Part shown: positions 24,021 to 34,755 of the stretch, piece by piece
Layout of the letters: each line of letters opens with the position of its first letter
Numbering within the stretch: the first letter of the stretch is position 1
Assembly (NCBI RefSeq): GCF_030272615.1
Contig: NC_081405.1
Location: forward strand, 577,082,752 to 577,146,751
Origin: Cryptomeria japonica
Lineage: Eukaryota > Streptophyta > Pinopsida > Cupressales > Cupressaceae
Direction of reading: 5' to 3'
DNA: 64,000 bases
The notes under the pieces: generated by a model
Told to the model about the DNA's origin: nothing
Database searches by the model: none
What the model saw: only the letters and a program-made list of their open reading frames with translations
Position numbers and translations under genes: made by a program

Positions 24021-25220
24021 ATGCTCATCCAAAATTGTAAGGAGAAGATAGGTACCAAAGTGATTGATTATTGGAAAGATCAAAATTGGGTGGACCTCGG
24101 ATCTATTGATCCCAAACTCAAGCAGGTAAATTTAATGATCAACCACGTTGTCTTAAATACCAGAAGGGAAGACCATATGGTGTGGTGTGGGACTTCCTCA
24201 GAGACTTATTCAGTCTCTTTTGTTGTCCTTTTAATGGCACAATCCAAAGATCCTACTCCTTGCTAGGCTAAGGCTTGGTATTCAGGCTCAATTCCTAAAA
24301 TCAATATTTTTTTGTGGATCCTTTTGTAAAATAAGATTCTAACTACTGATAATTTGAGAAAGAGGGGATTTTGTTAACCAAAAATATTCTATCTCTGTCT
24401 TAATAATGAGGAGTCTGTGAACCACATCTTTTTACACTTTCCTTTTACCAGTCCTATTTGTGGGATGTTTTTTCAATTGTGGGGGTTGAATTGGGTTTTC
24501 CTAGAGGAGATGCATGATTGTTTCAGAAGCTAGCATTATTCTATCAATAACATCACCACAAGAAATCTGTGGAAGTTTTCTTTTGCCCATATCCTCTGGG
24601 GGATATGGAAAGAGAGTAATAATAGAATATTCTAAAATGATATTAACACCTTTGAAGTGGTGTGGGTCAAGATAAAAAATAACTGTGTTGAGAATGTGAT
24701 GGCCAAGGGGGTGCATTGTTGTAGAAATAAGGAAGACTTTGAGGTTCTCAAAAGATAGAATATCCCAGCCTTTTGGGCTCCAACATCAACCAAATCAATA
24801 AAATATTGTGTTGTTGGTCCTTTCCCCCTAATAATTGATTTAAGGCCAACATTGATGGTGCGGCAAAAGGAAACGTGAGACCTGCTAGTTGCGGTGGTGT
24901 TATCTGAAATGGGGCTGGCTTTTACACTAGGGCGGTTGCCTATCCCTTGGGAATTCAAACCAATGATCTAGCAGAATCTATGGGAGCCCTTCAATCAATT
25001 AAATTAGCCTATGATTTAGGAGTGAAAATGCTATGGTTGGAAGGCAACTCTAAAAAACATTATTAACTACCTTCTAGGTAAACATCAACCTTCATGGACT
25101 ACCAAAAACATCATTTATTCTACCAGGGAGTTTCTTCAAGGGTTTAAAAAATGCCATATTTCCCATGTTTATAGAGAGGCTAATAGGAGTGTTGACTTGG
25201 CTACCAATGAGGTAGTATGA
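24021..25220 (+). pseudogene. LINE ORF2 C-terminus: zinc-binding region and RNase H
   Basis: ILTTDNLRKRGF (about 24335-24370) and the following NNEESVNHIFLHFPFTSPIC phrase match the zinc-binding region found after RT in plant LINEs. The Cys/His pattern is incomplete here. The RNase H starts near 24835 with FKANIDGAAKGN, carrying the first catalytic Asp. It continues with GVKMLWLEGNS, where the aspartate normally found is Asn or shifted by a small indel, and ends with HVYREANRSVDWLATNE near 25210. Several stops and at least two frameshifts break it. RNase H removes RNA from the RNA:DNA hybrid in the autonomous element. Confidence 0.8.
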
Positions 25221-25479
25221 AGCGAGCTAATGATTACTCGGAATGGCGAAGGGGAGCTACCATGTGCAGCACGTGATATCTTAACTTAGGAAAGATTGTA
25301 TGGTAAGAAGGGTCAGATTTGAAATCAATTCCCGAGGTGTAAGGAGAAGTCCTAGCAGCAGGAGCTGGTTTTGTAAGCAGCTGAGAAGGGGGTACTGTAA
25401 TCAATGCAGGTTCACTTTGCATTCTTTATGGGTATTTTTCTCCCACTTGAACAATAGCATCAAAAACTTCTAAAGATTT

Positions 25480-27299
25480 TTGTGGGTTTCTCACAAAATA
25501 TTTGTAGCGAAGAAAGGTATCAATTCGGAATTACAGACAATTGACATCAATATCATTATGGGTGGAAAACGAAAGAGAATAGAGGCTACGACCATTGATA
25601 AATGGAAGAGTCATCCACAAGTCTGGGTGGTTCTTCAAGCTACCAAGATGATGGATTTCATGGAGTGCATGTAGGAGAAACGACCTGAAATTATGAGAAT
25701 CTCCAAGAAGGGATGGAACAAAGGTACATTAACCATAGGCAACAGGAAGGTCAAGGTGACTGAAACTCTGATTGTGGAGGCAATGAATCTTCTGATAGAC
25801 GACATCAAGTTCTATAGGGACATAAAGATTTCAGACGCTACTATGAAGAAATTTCCAAAGGATGAGGAGGAGAAAGCTAGACTGGTGAAGGGTAGCCATA
25901 CCTTCTTCTCGCCAAAGGTAATTAAATTAATTTGGTGAAGGATTTTTCTTGCTATAATGAAATTTATCACACTCGATGGTAGATACACTAGGGTTTACAG
26001 CTACCATTTTGTCTTACTTAATCACTTTAGGTATAAAGATAAAATTTATATTCCATATTATCTTTTTTGTGCCCTTAATGTGGGGATCAAGGATGCTATA
26101 TCCAACCCTAGTATCAACCCAGCAATGCATGAAGGTTTGATGGTGATTCTGTATGATCACATCAAGAACGCTACCATTCAGTTGAATATAGTTGAGGTCT
26201 CTGAGTCGGAAGAGGATTTGGATGACTCTGATAATGAGGAAGGTGAAGGCTATGACATAGAAGCCGAAACCGAGGACAATCCCCAAATTCTTGGGTCGAG
26301 CAAGAAAAATAGAAAAACAAAGCATGGGAAACAAAATAAAGGATTGGCCAAAAAGAAGCAAAGAGGGGAGGATGAGGATAGCTGGTATGAGGAGGATAAT
26401 GAGATTGACAATGACATGGATACTGAAAGAGAGGAGATGCAAACTCTCGTGAACCAGAAGCAGAAAAAGAAGACTCCTAAAACTAAGGATGTGGGTACAA
26501 GGACCAGTCGCCTCTCATGGCTGAGTCTAAGGATAAGGGCCTGATGGGGGAGGATATGGCCATGAAAGAAGATCAGAGCTCTGATGTTAGGGAGGTGGGA
26601 CTAGAAGTGAATCTTGAAATTGCTGGTGACAAGACCCAAGAAGAGCATCACCTAGATATTGACCTCTGCATCAATAATGGCATGGAAAGCTTCAAACAGG
26701 TTCTCCTCTGGATGCATAAGGAAATTGCTGACATTAAAACCAAGCAAGCCTAGGAAGATAGAAAAATCATGACTTTACAAGGTTTAGGCTCAAGAAAGTT
26801 CAAGTCCCTCCCAGATTGTCTCAATGGGCTTACCAAAGCTATTGGTAATGTAGAGGAGATTATCAATGCTAAACAAAATAGTTTTCTTATCCTCGAGAAC
26901 ACAACAGGGGCCACTGAAAAAAGACTTGATGGGGTTGAGAACACGCTCAACAAAATAGGTGAGCAAAGTCATAAGATTCTTAAGACTACCTCGGCTAGTA
27001 TGAAGGCTCTTATCAGTAAGCTGGAGAATAACCATGGGGATAAGGTTGCGGTGGGCATTATTGATGTAAAGGACGACACCCCATATGATAAGGAAACAGG
27101 GCTTGGAAGAAGAATGCAGGTGAGAACTAAAATTATGCAAAGCCACAACAAGGAAATTAAGTATATCAAGCAGGCAACTGATAATATGGAACAACTAGAG
27201 CTAGAAGCTGCTGAAATGCTTCAAAACTTGTTTGCTGGCATTTTGTTCGTCAGCTATTCTTTCTTAGCGTGTTGTCTTTGGTGTTTTGCTACGCTTTGA
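25480..27299 (+). pseudogene. Extra reading frame downstream of RNase H in the LINE
   Basis: A likely start is the Met at 25558 (MGGKRKRIE). The frame continues to 26544 with stops at about 25672 and 25936. A frame change gives 26517-27299, with one stop near 26751. The first third, including GTLTIGNRKVKVTETLIVEAM and ITLDGRYTRVYSYHF, resembles an uncharacterised domain that I associate with plant transposon-linked proteins. Residues from about 26200 to 26480 are acidic then Lys-rich, a plausible nuclear region. The last part (26769-27230) is Glu/Lys/Asn-rich and looks coiled-coil. The C-terminus is hydrophobic and Cys-containing. It sits between the RNase H and the 3' tail within the target-duplicated unit. 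Function is unknown; it could be a captured gene or a lineage-specific LINE protein. Confidence 0.65.
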
Positions 27300-27439
27300 T
27301 GTAAATCTTTTGATCTTTTGGCTATAATGGGTTTCAGGGCCCCATCAAAACATGTTTTCCCATATTAAAAAACTAACACTTTTTTGGTATTAATATTCAA
27401 GTCAAAAGAAAGAATATTACTGCTATTTTTTATATGCAT

Positions 27440-27665
27440 ATGCTTTCGATTAAGATAAGTAAGATTTTGAAAGGGTCAAATCCTTGAACCATAAAAAGGA
27501 TACAAAAAGAAACCTAACGAAACACAAACAAATAGCCAACCTATTGGTTTAAGAAGTGTTCCAAATTAATTTTCTTTTCCAAAATGACAAAATCGTTTTC
27601 CCAGGAATATTCACAATAGCATTTACATCTCCACCTGCAAACCTCAAACTTTTGAAAGAGGCATT
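27440..27665 (-). mobile_element. Fragment of the motif-rich retroposon
   Basis: The phrase GATTTTGAAAGGGTCAAATCCTTGAACC (about 27465-27490) matches the repeated unit of the copies at 18982-22740. The adjacent GATTAAGATAAG resembles their 3' tail. Only the 3' end is present. The rest, to 28095, is AT-rich with nothing recognised. Confidence 0.45.
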
Positions 27666-28095
27666 GAAGGATAATATACATATGTTATACCAATGTTATT
27701 TAATTACCAAAAACAAATGATACCACAAAATGGCAAACCAATAGTTTCATAGTACTTAAACTTCGATTAAAACACTAAATCAATACTTCAAATAGATTAT
27801 TTGTCATTAAAGAATCTTAGAGAGAGACTAGAGAAAAGAGTTCGCAAGAACGATAGTAATAATGATAACCATTGTCCATAAGAATCCCAAATGTAATGCC
27901 TTCCATTGTTTGTTTACATATTTTAAAAATGAATGGTTAATTGAAGAAGAATAGTGAGGTCAAATTTTACATTACTTCTATTATAATATTCTTGTTTTCT
28001 TAATCATAATTTATTATTTGATTACCATAAACGTGATTCTATGGGTCTGTAGTATCACAGAACCCTACAATTATAAATTATTTATATATTTTATA

Positions 28096-28836
28096 GGTAT
28101 TCTCTCCGTGGTTGCAGTATACGAGATCCTCTCCTTTGCACTAAGCCTTGCTCCACCCCGTCCACACCTACGAAATTCAGGTGGTTCGCATGATCTTCGA
28201 GTATTTGCATTAGGACAACTCCTGTTAACATATCACATATATTTAATAGGTGTCCTTTGTGTGCTTGTAGTGACAGGAGATCCTCTTCTTTGCACTAAGC
28301 CTTGATCGACCTCTTCTACGCCTACGAGATTCAGACGGTACATATGATCTTCTAGTTTTTGCATTAGGATAACTGCTGCTAATATATATTTTATAGGTAT
28401 CATCTCTGTGGTTGCAGTGACAGTAGATACTCTTCTTTGCACCAAGCCTTGATCCATCTCTTCTACACCTACAAGATTGAGGTTCTACGCATGATCTTCG
28501 ATTTTTTTCATTAGGACGACTTCTGGTAACATATATTTCATAGGTATCCCCTCAGTGGTTGCAGTCATGGGGGATCCTTTTCTTTGCGGTAATCCTTGAG
28601 TCACCACTTCTACGCCTATGAGATTGAGGTGGTATGCATGATCTTGGAGATTTTTCATTAGGGTAGCTCGTGTCAACATAAATTTTATATGTATCATTTC
28701 GGTAGTTGCAGTGAGAAGAGATCTTCTTCTTAGGATTATGGCTTCATCCACCTCTTCTATGCCTACAAGTTTGACGTCGTACACATGATCTTGGAGTTTT
28801 TCCAGTAGAACAACTCCTGTTAACATATTGATCATC
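28096..28836 (-). repeat. Five in-register coding-type tandem repeats, 147 bp each
   Basis: The same boundary phrase (plus strand GGTATC or GGTATT before a CTCTGTGGTTGCAGT-like block) recurs at 28096, 28249, 28396, 28543 and 28690. Spacings are 153, 147, 147 and 147 bases, all multiples of three. On the minus strand each unit encodes about 49 residues. Its parts are a Tyr/Pro/Asn segment, SCVPPESRRRRRG-like basic stretch, TAKKRI, then HCNHRDDTY. Three in-frame stops lie within the array in the frame homologous to the plus-strand sister gene. A second minus-strand frame is also largely open (28485-28937, 28233-28457). Confidence 0.8.
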
Positions 28837-29223
28837 TGGATCTTGGAGTTTTTCCAGTAGAACAATTCCTGGCAACTCAAATTCTTCCCTATTAACATAG
28901 CCAACCGAAACTGACGACCTTGGAAATCTCGGCGCAAATTGTGACTGTTGCCGTTCGCCTAATAAAACACGTAAATCGTCCAGGTTGTCGCAGATGTTTT
29001 CTAATGGTTCATTAAGCGTACTCTTTGCACGGGTAGATATGTAGGCATTTTCGAATAAGTAGTTACGTAAACTGTGATATTCAGTTTCTAGTTTACCTGA
29101 CTCTTCTTTTAAGGCAAGCACACGGTCGTTAAGATCATCCAAACACTGGTGAAATGATTGTAAAATGTTCTCCTCTTCCCGCTGCCTCTGCTCCATTTCA
29201 TATAAAATCTGCTCATCGGCCAT
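28744..29223 (-). CDS. Coiled-coil/basic-repeat protein, copy A (possibly truncated)
   Basis: The start ATG is at 29223, in AACATGGCC context. The same context and MADEQI start are kept in the sister gene at 37854, which decides the start. The product is about 159 residues. Residues 1-95 are Glu/Leu-rich heptad-like sequence (EEENILQS, RVLALKEES, CDNLDDLRVLLGE) and very likely form a coiled coil. After FPRSSVSVGY and EFELP it enters the first basic repeat and stops at 28744. The repeat array continues as noncoding sequence to 28096. About 210 bases upstream are also conserved with the sister copy, in opposite orientation. No domain family recognised. It could be a functional short form or a pseudogene whose repeats were cut off by a nonsense codon. 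Confidence 0.6.
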   Translation of the reverse strand: MADEQILYEMEQRQREEENILQSFHQCLDDLNDRVLALKEESGKLETEYHSLRNYLFENAYISTRAKSTLNEPLENICDNLDDLRVLLGERQQSQFAPRFPRSSVSVGYVNREEFELPGIVLLEKLQDPDDQYVNRSCSTGKTPRSCVRRQTCRHRRGG

Positions 29224-29439
29224 GTTTTGGCTTTGCCTCAATACTTGTACAGCGATGATACAAGTTCTAGTTCTAATTGGTATGATAATTCTGGACTTCT
29301 CTACCCTCTTTATCTATCTCTCGAAGGGGTTTATTGGAGATTGAAGAGGTATATTATGCGTGCCGCTTCAACTTTTGGATTATTAAGGGAACTAAATAGA
29401 ACCAAAAATAACGAAAATAATGGTAAGCGTGGCTGCTAA

Positions 29440-29829
29440 TTAGCATACATAATAACAATAATTACTAAATCTTTGCAAATGCATGGCTTGTCAGCAAAAC
29501 TGCTTTTCAGTGATGCCATTTTAAAATAAAATATTTTTTAGAAATTAAAATATAATAAATATTTTATTTTAATTAATCAATTGAGATAGTCAAAGGTACA
29601 TCTTGTATATTTAGATGTTTCCCATTTTAAGAGCTCTCATGAGTCTTTCAAATTAATTGAAACTGTGTAAAAATTATCAGTTATAGTAGACTATTATATG
29701 ATTTATAAGTTGTGCTGTTTACATTCTACTTGAACAATTGTAAAATTATAGATGAGTATTAAAATATTTTTATATTATTAATAGTGAAAGCTGTATATTC
29801 ATTTATTTATTAGAAGTGTTAATTAAATA
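29440..29829. other. AT-rich spacer
   Basis: No supported feature. The homology shared with the region upstream of 37854 ends at about 29437. Confidence 0.5.
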
Positions 29830-30250
29830 AGAGCAAATAAAATGAAAACAAAATCAGATATGAAAACATAAACCAGATCAAGCACGAAACACAAGATTTA
29901 TAGTGGTTCACCATAAAGGTTGTGTCCACTCTCAACCAGAGAATGTCTTTATTCACAGTTACCCGATACATCAAATACAACATATACACTCATTGAAGAG
30001 ACTGGGAGAAGAAGAAAGGAATAGTCACAACTATTAGAGTTCACATCATCAACAATCTCCCACTTGAAATCCAACCCATACAACTACGAACAATGATATC
30101 CCCTGCATTTTTATGCTTAATCTCATATTGTGAGCCCTGTATTGGAGGATTTTAACTTCTCACTAATCTATTAATGGACACTTTGAATTAATCTTCTCCA
30201 AGTTAAATCTGAATTAATAAAACTTAATAACTGAATATCATCAGCAAAAC
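29830..30250 (-). mobile_element. Copia 3' end fragment: LTR, polypurine tract and 3' untranslated part
   Basis: On the minus strand AAGTGGGAGAT (a polypurine tract) is followed by TGTTGATGATGTGAAC at about 30056, a typical copia LTR start. The LTR body (29830-30056) contains the ACCACTATAAATCTTGTG phrase common in Tork/Angela-like LTRs. Bases 30067-30250 would be its 3' untranslated region. It stops where the plus-strand copia element begins. Confidence 0.55.
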
Positions 30251-30255
30251 ACTGC

Positions 30256-30544
30256 TTGTATGTAAACTCAAGGTAGACAATTTAGTTTACATATTTTGTA
30301 TTTAATTATTTCTCCATGTAGCTGAGACTTTTGCATATATAGTTTCCACCATAAAACTGTTACCTTTGCATGACTTGGCTAATTAATAGATAGATAATCT
30401 ATAAAGATGACGAATCCTCTATAAATAAGAAGTTGTTGTAATCAATTCTATGTATGACTAATAAAAAGATTAGTTTTTTTCTATTTGTTGTAGCATGTTT
30501 GTTTTTAGTTTTATTTTTTGTTATATTTTTCATCTCTGCCTTCA
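30256..30544 (+). repeat. Left copia LTR, 5' part missing
   Basis: Aligns by eye with about 34960-35256 (ACAATTTAGTTT, TAATTATTTCTC, GCTGAGACTTTTGC, GACTTGGCTAATTAATAGATAGAT). The first roughly 200 bases of the LTR are absent, replaced by the minus-strand copia fragment on the left. Confidence 0.8.
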
Positions 30545-30548
30545 AAAT

Positions 30549-30560
30549 TGGTATCAAAGC
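30549..30560 (+). promoter_or_regulatory. Copia primer-binding site
   Basis: TGGTATCAAAGC matches the initiator tRNA-Met site (usually TGGTATCAGAGC) with one change. It lies a few bases after the LTR end. Confidence 0.85.
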
Positions 30561-30643
30561 TAAGGCTAAATGTTTGTGCAAATCTAAGTTATTTTTTGGT
30601 TTAGAATTTTTCTAAGAGAGAAAGGATATTGTTGTAGCGAGTC

Positions 30644-31604
30644 ATGGCAACAAATAATGGTCAAATTCAGCCTTAAATACTAATTTTCAATGGTAAGAAT
30701 TATGAGTTTTGGGCAATTAAAATGAAGAGTTCATTTTTCTCACAAGATATTTGGGATTTGGTAGAGAAAGGTTTTGCAGGACCACAAGATGAAGATGCTT
30801 ATCAGAGATCACAACAAGCAGAAAAAGATCAACTTAGAGATATTAGAAAAAAGGATGCAAAAGCCCTATTTTTAATTCAACAAGAAATGGACAAGTCAAT
30901 CTTTCCAAAGGTTTCACCAGCAACAAGATCAAAGAAAGCATGAGAGATTCTAGAGGCATCCTATCAAGGTAATACGAAGGTGAAATTGGCTAAACTACAA
31001 TCTCTTCGGAGAGATTTTTGAAAATTTGGGAATGAAAGAATCCGAGTCTGTAGACCAGTTTATGAATCAATTATTGAATGTTGTGAGTCAAAATAGATCT
31101 AATGGAGGAGAATTAAGAGATCAAAAGGTGATAGAAAAAATTCTCAGGAGTTTGCCTAGTAAATTTGACTCTATAGCTACAGCAATTGAAGAATCACAAG
31201 ATTTGTCACAGTTATGAGTAGATGAGTTAATGGGTTCTATAGTTACACATGAATCAAGATTGAATAGAAACAACAATACCTCTTTTGAGAATTTTTTCAG
31301 AGCATAGGGTTCATCAAGAAAAGGAAGAGGAAGATCAAATTCTTGAGGAAGAGGAAGAGGCGGAGGTGGACAGATGAATACAGATCAAGGAGAAATGACC
31401 AATCAATATCATAATTTCAATAATAGAGGACGAGGTAGAAACCAATCTAAAAAAAAATCATCAAAGTTTGATAAATCCAATATTCAATGCTACTATTGTA
31501 AGAAATATGGCCATTTTGCATATAAATGTAGAAAGAAACAAGCAAAATTTGAGAAAATTGCAGCAAAATATTCAGATTTATCTGATAATAATTCAGGCAG
31601 TTAA
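30644..31604 (+). pseudogene. Copia Gag
   Basis: The start ATG at 30644 (MATNNGQIQP) lies about 80 bases after the primer-binding site. The gag domain includes FNGKNYEFWAIKMKS and later KVIEKILRSLPSKFDSIATAIEES (31120-31190). A basic Arg/Gly stretch precedes a complete CCHC zinc knuckle, CYYCKKYGHFAYKC, at about 31485-31530. Stops (first at about 30674) and two frame changes are present. Gag packages element RNA in the cytoplasm. Confidence 0.85.
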
Positions 31605-31619
31605 TTTATAACATGAAAT

Positions 31620-32915
31620 GTGGCACAAGAAATCTCTAAGGATGTATGGTTTTTAGATAGTGGATGTACTAACCACATGATTGGTAATAGAGAACTATTT
31701 TCTAATTTGGATGATTCTGTGAAATCTGAAAAAAAACTTAGGAAATGATACTGTAGTATCTGTAATGGGGAAAGGTGTAATAAATGTGTTGACTAAAAAT
31801 GGAGAAAAAAGGTTTATCCCTGATGTTTATTATGAGCCTGGATTAAAACACAATCTAATGAGTGTTGGTCAATTAATCAAAAAATCATACAAAGTTCTCT
31901 CTAATAATGATGTTTGAAAAATATTGGATAGAAATCCTAGTGACAGGTTCCTTGTCAAGGTCCAAATGACCAAGAACCGGACGTTTCCCCTTCATATACA
32001 TGGAATAGAGGAGGCTAATTTCAAGGCAGAAATTTTAAACCAAACATGGCTCTGGCATTTGAGGTATAGAAAAATTAATTTTGATGGCTTGAATTTATTG
32101 CAAAGGAAGAATACGGTAAATAGTTTGCCACCTATAATGCACCCTACTATTTCTTGTGAAAGTTGTATAATGTTAAAACAACACAGAGAAATATTTCCTA
32201 TAGGAAGTTCAAATAGAGAAAGAGTGCCTTTGGAGCTAGTCCACACTGATATATGTGGACCAATGCAAACCTCATCTTTAGGAGGAAGTCTATATTTTTT
32301 TTATATTTATTGATGATTTCAACATGAAAACTTGCATATATTTTTTGAAGGAGAAGTTTTATTGTTTCAATAAATGTAAGGAATTCAAATCAATGGTAGA
32401 AAAACAAAGTGGACTCTTCATCAAGGTACTCAGATCTGATAGAGGTGGTGAATATAGTTCTAATGAATATTTTGATTTTGCAGAGATCAAGGGATCAAGA
32501 AACAGTTCACAACAAGGTACACACCACAGAAGAATAGTGTAGTAGAGATGAAAAACAGAACCATAGTAGAGATGGCAAGGAGTATGCTAAAAGCTAAAAA
32601 TTTATATATGATTTTTGGGATGAAGTAGTAGCATGTGTCGTATACATTCTGAATAGAAGTCCTACAAAGAGTGTTAAAGACATAATCCCTCAAGAAGCGC
32701 GGAGTGGTAAGAAATATTCTATGTCGAATCTAAGAATCTTTGGATGTGTTGCATATGTTTTAGTTCCAACTACAATAAGGAAAAAATTGGATGCTCAGAG
32801 TGAAAAATGTATTTTTATTCATTATAGTGAACAGTCAAAACCTTATAGATTATATAACCCATTTTCAAAGAAAATGATTACTAGCAGGGATTTCATATTT
32901 ATGGAGGAAGAATAA
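31620..32915 (+). pseudogene. Copia protease and integrase
   Basis: The protease active site WFLDSGCTNHMIG is intact at about 31648-31686. The integrase zinc region has WLWHLRYRKIN with the His residues and CESC (about 32155) with the Cys pair. The catalytic core keeps HTDICGPM (first Asp, about 32245) and SDRGGEYSS (second Asp, about 32436-32460). The Glu region near 32530-32580 is frame-disrupted. The C-terminal part (32721-32915) contains LRIFGCVAYVLVP, typical of copia. Several stops and frameshifts separate the pieces. Confidence 0.82.
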
Positions 32916-33059
32916 TTGGATGGAAATATTGATAGATTAGTCACAATTGGAGAAGCAATACCAAATAATGAAGAAGAACAAGAAGAGTTAGTTGATCAGC
33001 CAAATCAAGCAGGACTAAGTACTCCACCAAGAAATCTTGTGCGAGGTCAATCATAAAAA

Positions 33060-34700
33060 CATGCAGAGCATCCCACTCCAAAATTAGGTAATGAGACAAC
33101 TCCTACATTTATTAAATCAAAAGGTAAGAAAATGAGAAGCTTGAAAGAGATATATGAACAAGGTGAAGAATGATTGGATTTTAGTTCAAATTTTTCTTTA
33201 TTCTCTTGTGATCCTATGTGTTTTGAAGAAACAGTTAAGGAGGAACGTTGGATCAAGGCCATGGATGAAGAAATTAATTCCATTGAAAGAAATCAGACTT
33301 GGGAGCTTGTTGATCTACATGAAGGTAAAGATTGCATTGGTGTCAAATGGGTTTATAAACCGAATTTAATGTAGAAGGTAAAATTGATAAATATAAGACT
33401 AGATTAGTAGCAAAAGGTTATGCACAACAACATGGAATTGATTATACTAAAATATTTGCACTAGTTGCTAGGATTGATACAGTTAGAATGGTTTTAGCAA
33501 TAGCTACTTAAAATAATTGGATTTTTTTCAAATGGATGTTAAATCTGCATTTTTTAATAGTTTTCTAGAAGAAGTGTATATGAAACAACCACTAGGTTAT
33601 GAACTGCATGGACATGAAGACAAGGTCTATAGATTGAAGAATGCACTCTATGGTCTCAAACATGCACCTAGAGCATGGAATGGTAGGATTGATTCATACA
33701 TGACAAGCAATGGTTTCAGTAGAAGCAGTAATGAGCCCACTCTATACACAAAGATTAATAATGAAGGTCAGATTTTGATTGTGTGCTTATATGAATATGA
33801 TTTGATTTTCACTGGAAATTTGTATGTAGACAGTTCTAAATTAGCAATGATGAAGGAATTTGAAATGACAGAATTGGGTTTGATGAGAAATTTCTTAGGC
33901 ATTGAGGTAGTTCAATCTGATAGAGGAATTTCTATTTGTCAATATAAGCATGCCAAGGATGTATTGAGAAAGTTTAATATGTTGAATTCAAAACTAGCAC
34001 CAACCCTAGCTGCAAAAGGAATAAAATTAAGTAGAGAGGACAAGGGGTCAAATGTTTATCCAACTTTATTTAAGAGGCTTGTTGGAAGTCTCATGGATCT
34101 CACAACTACAATGCCAGACATCACGTATGGTGTTAGTTTAATATCAAGATTTATGGAGTCACCAAAAGACTCACATTGGCAAGTTGGAAAGAGGATATTG
34201 AGATATGTTGCAGGAACCAAGGGATGTGAAATTTTATATTGCACCACTAATGAGTTTGATTTGATTGGTTATATTGATATTGATTTTGTATGTAATATTG
34301 ATGATAGGAAGAGCACTTTTGGATATATCTTTCATTCTGATACATCTGCAATCTTATGGGCATCAAAGAAGCAGTTTATAGTGACCCTTTCATTAGCTGA
34401 AGCTGAATATGTAGCAGCCACATCAGCAACATGTGAAGCAATATGGATGTGGAGAATTTTGAAAGATCTATTGCATGCTCAAGAAGACTCTACACCAGTG
34501 TTCTGTCACAACAAATCAGCAATTGCATTATCAAAAAGTCATGTTTTCAGCAAAGGAGCAAGCACATTGATACGAGATATCACATCATCAGAGAATTGGT
34601 CAACAATGGAGAAATCCATCTTGAATTCTACAAATCTGAAGATCAATTAGCTGATATTTTTACTAAAGTACTTCATAGAGAAAACTTTGAATATCTATGA
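33060..34700 (+). pseudogene. Copia reverse transcriptase and RNase H
   Basis: RT begins near 33200 with CFEETVKEERWIKAMDEEI. The long frame 33517-34650 holds FQMDVKSAFFNSFLEEVYM, LKNALYGLKHAPRAW and then CLYEYDLIFTGN near 33785-33820. The catalytic YVDD is therefore YEYD, losing the first Asp of the pair. RNase H keeps GYIDIDFV but has CHNKSAIAL at about 34502, where an Asp is normal; the copy at 45070 has YDNKSAIAL. A frameshift near 34560 leads to [17 protein letters not shown]. The enzyme would be inactive at both sites. Confidence 0.85.
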
Positions 34701-34755
34701 GAAAGGTTTGGAATGATTGAAGCTAAAATTGTTAGTGGAAGAAATTAAGGAGGAA

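Larger units (their letters stand above)
23984..27386 (+). mobile_element. 5'-truncated L1-type LINE with 16-bp target duplication
   Basis: The 16-base direct repeat AACTAACACTTTTTTG at 23984-23999 and 27371-27386 brackets a 3371-bp insert ending in a short A run after GGGTTTCAGGGCCCCATCAA. The insert starts within ORF2, downstream of the RT core. It holds a zinc-binding RT C-terminal region, an RNase H, and then a separate reading frame that runs almost to the tail. The target duplication shows that all these parts arrived as a single retroposition, so the downstream frame belonged to the LINE transcript. Confidence 0.88.

Noticed and set aside
26014-27194. Hydrophobic minus-strand frames that look like membrane proteins
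   Set aside because: Antisense of the Lys/Glu/Asn-rich LINE downstream frame; such codons read as Leu/Ile/Phe/Ser on the other strand.
28018-28305. Plus-strand 95-codon frame with hydrophobic segments
   Set aside because: Antisense of the 147-bp repeat array of copy A.
28096-28836. Could the evenly spaced repeats be a CRISPR array?
   Set aside because: The whole 147-bp unit is conserved with no unique spacers, the period is too long, and the setting is a plant nuclear genome.
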